Origin: Acidobacteriota bacterium
Lineage (GTDB): Bacteria > Acidobacteriota > Blastocatellia > UBA7656
Direction of reading: 5' to 3'
Length of the DNA: 64,000 bases
NCBI GenBank assembly: GCA_040754075.1
Contig: JBFMDH010000005.1
Span: 62,001 to 126,000, forward strand
Numbering within the stretch: the first letter of the stretch is position 1; every line of letters begins with the position of its first letter. The translations under genes were made by a program, and so were the position numbers. The notes under the pieces are model-generated. The model saw only the letters and a program-made list of their open reading frames with translations. It was not told where the DNA came from and ran no database searches. Shown piece by piece: positions 57,544-64,000 of this stretch.

Positions 57544-58581
57544 TTAGCGTTGCAGGTTAATGCCTGATGGATGATTCGAGCCATGCACTTGCGGATGGCA
57601 CTGAACGCATCCTCTCCCGGAGGTAAATACCGAGTTGGACACCCCGGCAACCGTTTGATGCCGCCCTTGAATGTGGCATTGCTGACATAGCATTGGCGTT
57701 TTTGCAGCCAGCAAGGCAGCGTTATTCGACCCGTGGGCTTTGTGGCAACTGCCACAATTTTCCCGCACCGGCGAATGCTCGAATAGAAACGGGCCACGTT
57801 TTTCGGTATGACATTGATAACAGGTTTCGTTAGCGGTCGCGGTTCGCATCATCTTTTCGCCAATCGACCCGTGCGGCTCATGACAGGTGGAACAGGTGAT
57901 TTTGTGTTCCAGATTTTCATTGCGGAAAAGATGTGTCGAACGTTGAAATTGCGCTTTGCGAAGTTCCGTGTGGCATTGAAAACAGGTCTCGGCTTGGGAA
58001 TTTTTCTTGAGCAATTTGGTTTCGGCTTCCGCTGAAGCAAAGAGTTTGGATTCGCTGAATTTCGCAACCGGCGAATGGTGCGCGCTATGGCAGCTCAAAC
58101 AGGAAAGCCCGGCGGCTTCGTGTTTGCTGCCGCGCCAGACCGCGTGTTCGTTGTTTTGTGAGTGACACTGCGAACAATTTTTACTGGCTTCGGCGGCATT
58201 CAGCTTTGCCGGATTTTTAATCTTCGTCGCATCTCCACCATTGGCTATGTGTTCGGTGCCGTCCCCGTGACAGGACTGGCAACTGACGGCAGCTTCTGAT
58301 GAAGCGTTACCGGTTTTCACCAGGGCGGCATGTTTTTTAGCCTTGCCGTGAACCGTTTTAACAAAGCCTTGAGCAATCTGTTCATGACAACTTGCACAGG
58401 CGCTGTCTTCGGGTGAAACCGTGGGTGTATTGACCTCTGTATCAGTTGATGAGTTGATAGAACTAACTTCTGCAGAGGCGTTGTTGGCGGGTGTGAAAAT
58501 GAAGAAAAGTACGGTCACTAAGGCTAAGAGGGTAATCACACGTTTTAAAATCTTAGCGGTTTTAGGTTCGGCATTTTCCAT
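57544..58581 (-). CDS. DmsE/MtrA-like decaheme cytochrome c
   Basis: This 345-residue exported protein has exactly ten CxxCH sites (CASCH, CQSCH, CSQCH, CLSCH, CFQCH, CSTCH, CYQCH, CGSCH, CQQCH, CVQCH) spaced as in MtrA/PioA/DmsE. The N-terminal hydrophobic stretch (RVITLLALVTVLFFIFTPANNASA) is a signal peptide or anchor. It should carry electrons through the outer membrane inside the MtrB-like barrel encoded next. AAAGGAG 8 bases before the ATG at 58581 fixes the start over the upstream 58668. No extracellular MtrC/OmcA-type cytochrome or CymA-type quinol oxidase is in the window. Confidence 0.92.
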   Translation of the reverse strand: MENAEPKTAKILKRVITLLALVTVLFFIFTPANNASAEVSSINSSTDTEVNTPTVSPEDSACASCHEQIAQGFVKTVHGKAKKHAALVKTGNASSEAAVSCQSCHGDGTEHIANGGDATKIKNPAKLNAAEASKNCSQCHSQNNEHAVWRGSKHEAAGLSCLSCHSAHHSPVAKFSESKLFASAEAETKLLKKNSQAETCFQCHTELRKAQFQRSTHLFRNENLEHKITCSTCHEPHGSIGEKMMRTATANETCYQCHTEKRGPFLFEHSPVRENCGSCHKAHGSNNAALLAAKTPMLCQQCHIQGRHQTVAGVSNSVFTSGRGCVQCHPQVHGSNHPSGINLQR

Positions 58582-59195
58582 AGCAACGCTCTCCTTTGGC
58601 AGATTGTTTGCCTTGGGCAATGAGCACTGACTAATCCGGGACGTTATCCACTGATTAATTTGCCCCAAACAAAATGCGTGGTTTTTCGCAGGAAACGGAA
58701 TTTTTCTGCGAGGTTAAAAGAACAAGTGGTTTTGGCGACCGACCGCGCCCAACTCCCTGATCATTGCTGGCAATACCCTATTAAAGTCTTTTTTTTGCAC
58801 AGTAAACATCCTTGGCTCTCGACCAGATTTATTGAAGTAGTTGACCAGCATTTACCCCGTATCAGGGATTTGAACATGGTTAAAAATCCCCTTGGGAGCT
58901 TACGATGGCTCTCCTGGAGCAACTACTGTTCCGCTATCTATGGGAGGAATTTTCCGCTCTCAGCGAATCAAGACAAGCCCTATGGAGCTTTAGCTGATTT
59001 TTAAACGCTTGCTTATTCGACGAAAAGATTGCAGTCACTATAAAAATTCTTACCCAACTTCACAGATAGCGAGTTGCAAGACCTGTGCAAAAAAAATATA
59101 GTGTGTGCCCGACAAATCAGTTCAATGAACAGGCGAAATTTAAACTCCAAAAATCCAAAGAGTTTTCATTTATAAAAAACCTGAGAGGTAAAGCC
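58582..59195. other. Intergenic region between divergent cytochrome and oxidoreductase genes
   Basis: This 614-base stretch is the longest non-coding gap in the window. A 30-codon frame (58905-58997, plus) follows a GGGAG at a fair distance but has no recognisable family. The longer frame at 58660-59004 starts with TTG without a ribosome site and has an odd composition, so it is not called. Promoters for both flanking genes are expected here; none is convincing. Confidence 0.5.
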
Positions 59196-60494
59196 ATGAT
59201 AGAACGACGCAATATTCTTAAAGGCGTAGGAGCGGCGCTCACCACATCGCTTTTCACGGGGCGTGTGCGCGGCGCGAATGACCGCATCAGTGTAGGCTTT
59301 ATCGGGCTTGGCGCGATGGGTTCGAGCAACCTGGGTTATGCCTTGAAACTGCCGGATGTTGAACCGGTAGCGGTTTGTGATGTGTATCAACCGACACTCG
59401 AAAAAGCGGTCGCCGCCGCAGACAAAGGCGGCAAAAAGGTCAAAGCGATAAAAGATTTTCGCGAACTCATCGCCGATAAATCCATCGATGCCGTCTGCAT
59501 CTCAACGCCCGACCACTGGCACGCTTATATGGCTGTTGAAGCCTGCAAAGCGGGCAAGGATGTTTTCGTTGAAAAACCTGCTTCGGTCTATGTTGAAGAA
59601 GGACTGAAGATGGTGCAGGCAGCGCGCAAATATAAACGCGTGGTGCAGGCTGGCACTATGCAACGTTCAGGCGGCTATTTCAAAAAAGCCGCTGAAATCA
59701 TCCAAAGCGGCATGATTGGTGAAGTGACGTTTTGTCACACCTGGCAAACCGCAAAGCCAAACAAAAAAGGCTTCGGCAGACCCGCAGATGGCACGGTTCC
59801 CACAGGTCTCGATTGGGATATGTGGTTGGGTCCGGCTCCGAAAGTTCCTTTCAATCTCAACCGTTGGGGCGTCGGTGTGCAAACCTTTCCGACCTTTCGT
59901 TATTTCTGGGATTATGCGGGCGGCGCGATGACCGATTGGGGCGTGCATCTCATCGACCCTGTGCATCAGTGTTTCGGTGAAGTGATGCCGACCGCCATCT
60001 CAGCGATGGGCGGCAAGCTGTATGTTGATGATAATCGCGACACGCCCGATACTATGATGGCGACCTTTCACTATCCGAAATTTTTGCTCACTTACGAAAG
60101 CCGCACGGCTAATCCGTTGCCGATGTTTGGTCACGGCGCGGCAACGTCGATTCACGGAAGCGAAGGGACACTGATTGTCAGGCGCGGCGGTTGTTATGTG
60201 ATTGCCAACGATGACGCGAAAATCACTTCGGTTACTTATGAAAAAGATGCGGCGATGAATGAGATGAATATGCCGCACTGGAAAAATTTCATCGAATGCA
60301 TCAAGACGCGGGCGCGACCTGTAAGCGACATTGAAACCTGTGTGCGCTCTTCGACGGTCTGCCTTCTTGCCAATCTTTCGATGCGTCACAAGACGTGGCT
60401 GGATTGGGATGAAGCAAACTGGACGGTCAAGCAAAATCACATCAGAGCGTTTTTGAAGGCGAAATATCGCGCCCCGTGGAAGCTTGAGGTTTAG
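59196..60494 (+). CDS. Gfo/Idh/MocA oxidoreductase with Tat-like start
   Basis: This 432-residue protein has a twin-arginine-like start (MIERRNILKGVGAALTTSLF), a Rossmann motif GFIGLGAMGSSN and the active-site stretch STPDHWHAYMAVEACKAGKDVFVEKPASV with the standard EKP. It shares wording with the protein at 49387 (CDV, TPDHWHA, KYKRVVQ), so the two are paralogues, probably with different sugar-type substrates. GAGAGG before the ATG at 59196 supports this start; the longer frame from 59085 adds an unlikely N-terminus. Expected periplasmic, cofactor pre-loaded before Tat export. Confidence 0.87.
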   Translation: MIERRNILKGVGAALTTSLFTGRVRGANDRISVGFIGLGAMGSSNLGYALKLPDVEPVAVCDVYQPTLEKAVAAADKGGKKVKAIKDFRELIADKSIDAVCISTPDHWHAYMAVEACKAGKDVFVEKPASVYVEEGLKMVQAARKYKRVVQAGTMQRSGGYFKKAAEIIQSGMIGEVTFCHTWQTAKPNKKGFGRPADGTVPTGLDWDMWLGPAPKVPFNLNRWGVGVQTFPTFRYFWDYAGGAMTDWGVHLIDPVHQCFGEVMPTAISAMGGKLYVDDNRDTPDTMMATFHYPKFLLTYESRTANPLPMFGHGAATSIHGSEGTLIVRRGGCYVIANDDAKITSVTYEKDAAMNEMNMPHWKNFIECIKTRARPVSDIETCVRSSTVCLLANLSMRHKTWLDWDEANWTVKQNHIRAFLKAKYRAPWKLEV

Positions 60495-60525
60495 CCCTCA
60501 AGCTTCAAAACTCTCGCGCACAATC

Positions 60526-62310
60526 TCAATTGCCTTTTGCCGCCGACTTGGTTTCACTTGCCATCGCGCCGGGTAGCGTTTTATTGATTCGCGCCGCCAT
60601 CATTCGCACCAGTTCAGCATTGGTGAATGGTTGCCAGCCGTGCGCCTTCATCGGTCGCCCGTATTCAAAGACCGCTTCGGCTTTCGGATTGTCTGCGACT
60701 TTCAAAAAATCTTCGAGCAGGTAGACCGCAAGATTCAGATAATAGTTATCCATATCGCCGCAATAGACATGAATTTTGCCAACCAGATCGTTGCCATTCT
60801 TTGACCAGTTCTTTTCCAGGTTGTAACGCAAATCATAGCCGTTGTCGCGCATGTATAACGCCACCTGGCGATCAATCTTGCCGGTCAACCGATCCCAGAT
60901 GGGGCGCGGATAACCGTCCTTGCCGACAGTCCCGTATGCCGCATCCCACGCGGCAATCTGTTGCCCCGAACGCACGTTGCTGCCAAGCACGGCTTCAAGC
61001 CGGCTCATCTCGCGCATCGTCAGCGTCACCTGCCCTTCGGCATTTCGTGAAAGCGGGCGGATGAGTTTGCTCCAGTCGCCGTTTGGCACTTCAAAAGCAT
61101 TGTCGTCTTCGTAAACATTCGACATTTGATAACGACGAAAATCAACAGGGTCTGGATACAGCGCCCAGGTGCCGTTGAAAAATTTCGGATGAAAAATTTG
61201 TAAAGCCAACGCTTCCCAACCACCGGTTGAACCGCCCGTGAGCACACGCGCTTGCGGCTTGGCGATGATTCTGAATTTTTCTTCGAGATAGGGAATCAAC
61301 TCTGTCAGTAACGCATCACCGTAAGGGCCGTTGTTCGCCGAATTCACCGCATAAGAATCATCATAGTAAGGCGTCGGATGTTGAAAGGTGATGGCAATCA
61401 TGCGCGGGAAATTTTCCGACATCCAGCTTTGCGCAAACTCATAACCGGTTTCACGGGCGCTGCGACTCAGTCGCGCCTTGCGTTGCTCTGCGCTTTCAGG
61501 TCTTGCGGGCGGTTCAGTGGTAAAGCCAAAGGGCGCGCCGAGTCCGAAATGACCTTGAATGTAGATTGCCGGATACCGTTGATTCGGATTTTCGGTGTAG
61601 CCTTTCGGCAACAACAAAGTCGCGCCGAGATACATCGGATGTCCCCAGAACTCTGTCAGCAACTTGCTTTGAATCTTTATGCGTTTGACCCAGACGGTAT
61701 CGGGCGGCACTTCGACCGGCGGCAGTTTTTTCGTCAGGCTGAGTTTGATATTGAATCCTGCGGCGGGGTCAAGGTGGATGCGCTGCACTTCGCTTACGAG
61801 ATTTCCCGGCGAACGATTCCACTGCTGGCCCTCCCATTGATCCATATGCACCCAGATAACGTGACCATCTTTGCGATGCGCCTGAGTGTAAACATTCAAG
61901 AGCGCCTGCACATAGTATTCGCCTGCCGGAAGCTGATTGAGATTTTCGACCGGATAGCCAAGTACCGCTGCATCAATCACTGCGTTCTCGTCAGGCTTGA
62001 GCGCCTGCACATCCAATCCGTAAAACGGCACCGAACTGTTATAGGAACCCGCCTGCAAGCGGGGTTCGACGCGATTATTTTTTGCAATCATCACAAACAC
62101 ACGCCCGGTGATTGGTCCCTTATCGATTGCTGTCGGATAGGAAATTTCAAATCGCGCATCGGCTGCCATCGCGCAAACCGAAGCGACTGCGATTATCAAG
62201 AGACAAAGCATGGCTTTCGTGACTGCCTGCCCGGTCCATTGCAATTGAGCTTTCATTGGAACATTGCGCGCCACTGAATTGAAACTCTCCGGTCGAATTC
62301 GCTGATTCAT
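60526..62310 (-). CDS. Secreted esterase-like alpha/beta hydrolase
   Basis: This 594-residue protein has a signal peptide within the first 50 residues (AMLCLLIIAVASVCAMAADA). An N-terminal beta domain runs to about 200, then an esterase-D-like hydrolase with nucleophile elbow GGSTGGWEALALQ and a late His in YGRPMKAHGWQPF. Substrates of such putative esterases include feruloyl or other carbohydrate esters; it cannot be decided here. GGAGG 5 bases before the ATG at 62310 fixes the start over 62367; the methionine at 62256 has no ribosome site. It converges on the oxidoreductase gene with a 31-base gap. Confidence 0.82.
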   Translation of the reverse strand: MNQRIRPESFNSVARNVPMKAQLQWTGQAVTKAMLCLLIIAVASVCAMAADARFEISYPTAIDKGPITGRVFVMIAKNNRVEPRLQAGSYNSSVPFYGLDVQALKPDENAVIDAAVLGYPVENLNQLPAGEYYVQALLNVYTQAHRKDGHVIWVHMDQWEGQQWNRSPGNLVSEVQRIHLDPAAGFNIKLSLTKKLPPVEVPPDTVWVKRIKIQSKLLTEFWGHPMYLGATLLLPKGYTENPNQRYPAIYIQGHFGLGAPFGFTTEPPARPESAEQRKARLSRSARETGYEFAQSWMSENFPRMIAITFQHPTPYYDDSYAVNSANNGPYGDALLTELIPYLEEKFRIIAKPQARVLTGGSTGGWEALALQIFHPKFFNGTWALYPDPVDFRRYQMSNVYEDDNAFEVPNGDWSKLIRPLSRNAEGQVTLTMREMSRLEAVLGSNVRSGQQIAAWDAAYGTVGKDGYPRPIWDRLTGKIDRQVALYMRDNGYDLRYNLEKNWSKNGNDLVGKIHVYCGDMDNYYLNLAVYLLEDFLKVADNPKAEAVFEYGRPMKAHGWQPFTNAELVRMMAARINKTLPGAMASETKSAAKGN

Positions 62311-62629
62311 GTTTCCTCCACAATCGTCAAATTGATTCACTGACAACTCCTGCCAAAATTTTGGCACCCGAAACTCATTGTTTGATTGAACAATTTCCGT
62401 TGAGCCTGAAAAAGCCAGGTGACGGCGGAATCATACAACCGATTGAATAGAAAATTGAATGACGATTCTGGAAAATTTCTTATTTGATGCTTAGGGTACA
62501 TCATTTGCCTGAGTGAATGCCGGGGTGATTTGTAAAAAATTTAACGCGCAGTTTTGTAGGGAAATTATGCACTCGCCGATTATGAAATTACAGCCGTTGG
62601 GCGAGCCTGGTTTGAGAAGGAGATGGATT
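62311..62629. other. Divergent intergenic region
   Basis: These 319 bases lie between the esterase (minus) and the 34-codon gene (plus). Nothing beyond ordinary A/T-rich promoter-like DNA was seen. Confidence 0.5.
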
Positions 62630-62734
62630 ATGGCGCTCAAGAAAAAAGGAGAGCCGAAAGGGCGTTCAGGCAATCAAGGTTATCAGGAAGGCAATGAAGG
62701 ACGTGAACACGAAAAGCCTGCCACACCGCTTTGA
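62630..62734 (+). CDS. Small hydrophilic 34-residue protein
   Basis: ATG at 62630 follows GAAGGAG at a good distance and opens a 34-codon frame. The product begins MALKKKGEPKGRSGNQGYQ and ends REHEKPATPL. It is rich in Gly, Lys, Glu and Asn with almost no hydrophobic residues, like stress-linked hydrophilins or Con-10/KGG-type peptides, but no exact family motif is present. The same frame is open further upstream without a ribosome site. Probably a real small gene of unknown role. Confidence 0.55.
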   Translation: MALKKKGEPKGRSGNQGYQEGNEGREHEKPATPL

Positions 62735-62885
62735 TGCTCGCCAATCAAGGCGGTCACGAAGACACGGCTTTTTCGCTCAGGCAAGCCGGAGCAGTTGAAT
62801 AGCATCCATTGAAAAATTGATGCCCGCGAGACACTTAACTTGAGCGATGAAGCCGTGCAATTAACCGCAATCAGAAATGCCTAAA

Positions 62886-63836
62886 TCATTTTGGGTTTTT
62901 CATATCTTCCAACTTACCCGAAAGCCAGTGCATGATGTTTAAAAGAAATTGCGGATTCTTTGCGGCAATTGGCGCATTCATTCCCACCGGCGTGCGATTG
63001 GCTCCCGCGAGTTGCGCCGAAAACATCGCGGCTTCTCCGAAAATCGCAATACGCCCTTTGCCGAATTTCATCGTCGCCCCCTGCAACCAACCCTTTACCG
63101 GAAGGCGCGGCGTGTCGTCATTTACCTGACCGGCTACCGTGGTCAGCACAGACACCACCGATGAACCGAGAATGAGCAGCGGTTGGGCTTCGCCTTCGAT
63201 TTGAAACGCTGAGCCGGTGAAGGTCGCAACCGAATCCACCTTTTCATTCTCATTTCGCCCACGGGTAATCGCGTGTTCTTTCAGTAAGCCATCCGCCAGT
63301 TTAAAAACTATTGGACCCTGCGCTTTTTCATCTACCGCATAACCGTTGCTGAAACGAATGCCGAAAGCTTTTGCCAGGTTTTCCGCAGCCCCCGGAAATG
63401 GCATATGGTCAACGATGAGCAGTAGCGCGCCGCCATCTTTCACCCAATCGCGCACGCTGGCAATCTCCTCATCGGTAAAGGCTGTGGGCGTCGGCAACTT
63501 CCAACTCGATTGATTCTGCTCAGCCAGAGCGTTGGCAATTATCAGTATCTGTCCCTTTTGCAGAGCGGCTTTGCTGAATTTTTCGCGCGACCCCTGTACC
63601 ACATAACCGTCGCGTCGTATGAATTCGGCAAATGGCTGGTAGCGTCCATCCACCGTATGAAAATTGAAGTGGGCTTCATCAAGTAAGATGACCGGACCCC
63701 GACCCGTAGCGTACAGCGGATTCGCTATGGGCGGTTTAAACGCGGGGTCGGCAATTTGTTGCCCATAGCTATTGACGCTTAAAAGCATCGAAATCAATAT
63801 CGTAAACTGCAGCATCATGCGTAGTTTTATTATCAT
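62886..63836 (-). CDS. Secreted DUF4350-like protein
   Basis: This 316-residue protein has a signal peptide ([20 protein letters not shown]). The body has the glutamine-amidotransferase-like Rossmann pattern of DUF4350/GldG-type domains: [76 protein letters not shown], and a final [19 protein letters not shown]. These domains are thought to bind rather than cut a substrate. AAAGGAA precedes the ATG at 63836. It stands alone on the minus strand. Confidence 0.75.
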   Translation of the reverse strand: MIIKLRMMLQFTILISMLLSVNSYGQQIADPAFKPPIANPLYATGRGPVILLDEAHFNFHTVDGRYQPFAEFIRRDGYVVQGSREKFSKAALQKGQILIIANALAEQNQSSWKLPTPTAFTDEEIASVRDWVKDGGALLLIVDHMPFPGAAENLAKAFGIRFSNGYAVDEKAQGPIVFKLADGLLKEHAITRGRNENEKVDSVATFTGSAFQIEGEAQPLLILGSSVVSVLTTVAGQVNDDTPRLPVKGWLQGATMKFGKGRIAIFGEAAMFSAQLAGANRTPVGMNAPIAAKNPQFLLNIMHWLSGKLEDMKNPK

Positions 63837-64000
63837 GGAGATTCCTTTGTTCGACGTGTCTGGCTGGATACGTCGCGAGATTTTAGCTTACTTAAACAAC
63901 CGGAATCAAAATTAAAACCGGCGCGGCGAAATGCGCCAGGGCAGGCAAAAATCGTCAATCATACTTTGGCAAAGGTAGAGTTTATTACAGTGGAACCTAA

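Noticed and set aside
58660-59004. 114-codon open frame on the plus strand
   Set aside because: It starts with TTG, has no ribosome site, overlies the expected promoter region of the cytochrome gene, and has no recognisable protein pattern.
61378-62277. 299-codon plus-strand frame opposite the esterase gene
   Set aside because: It is a shadow of the esterase coding sequence: composition follows the opposite strand and no ribosome site is present.

Overview
The window reads as chromosomal DNA of an Acidobacteriota bacterium, most likely of the Blastocatellia type. The reasons are the ECF sigma factor (ECF/SigK-like, PF07638 type) next to a Ser/Thr kinase with a WD40/TolB-like propeller, the abundance of PEGA, PilZ, SPOR and PAS-hybrid proteins, AGGAGG-type ribosome sites with frequent GTG/TTG starts, and many secreted Gfo/Idh/MocA enzymes. 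This is inference from gene content; no rRNA or other phylogenetic marker is present. No tRNA, rRNA, CRISPR array, transposase or integrase was seen.

Layout. 1-2 kb: Fe-S oxidoreductase plus DUF3501 protein. 2-5 kb: PEGA Ser/Thr kinase (minus). 5-11 kb: PilZ protein, a SPOR membrane protein, a peptidoglycan-recognition amidase-like protein, an unusual HU-domain/actin-like ATPase fusion, a zinc-ribbon membrane protein and a RimI-like acetyltransferase. 11-15 kb: a glycosyltransferase, a cyclase-family lipoprotein and a dienelactone hydrolase. 15-18.5 kb: ECF sigma factor and propeller kinase. 18.5-25.5 kb: a double-glycine peptide secretion locus with an HlyD adaptor, six small VKGG-type precursor peptides (five of them found only by translating the gaps), a divergent helper gene and a C39-peptidase ABC exporter with two cyclic-nucleotide-binding domains. 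25.7-35.2 kb: a signalling island of PAS/histidine kinases. 35.3-43.7 kb: a five-gene glycan operon (minus). 43.8-47.7 kb: an array of small genes separated by attC-like palindromes, i.e. an integron cassette array without a visible integrase. 47.7-50.8 kb: serine hydrolase and Gfo/Idh/MocA oxidoreductase. 51-54 kb: a VIT/VWA protein with its own exosortase K. 54-58.6 kb: a di-heme peroxidase and an MtrA/MtrB-like decaheme conduit. 59-64 kb: a second Gfo/Idh oxidoreductase, an esterase, a 34-residue peptide and a DUF4350-like secreted protein.

The most interesting system is the peptide locus. The six precursors share a leader (L-[VIT]-[ED]-D-L-x-V ... VKGG), but their short cores look like pieces of envelope machines. 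One resembles the N-terminus of the type VI tube protein Hcp. Two adjacent ones together resemble the consecutive LLPAVQ and CxNNLKQIGLALHxY segments of DUF1559 prepilins. One resembles DUF5908. No modifying enzyme is next to them. Also worth attention are the HU-actin fusion with a strong internal start, the integrase-less cassette array, and intergenic hairpins built of degenerate 7-base repeats.
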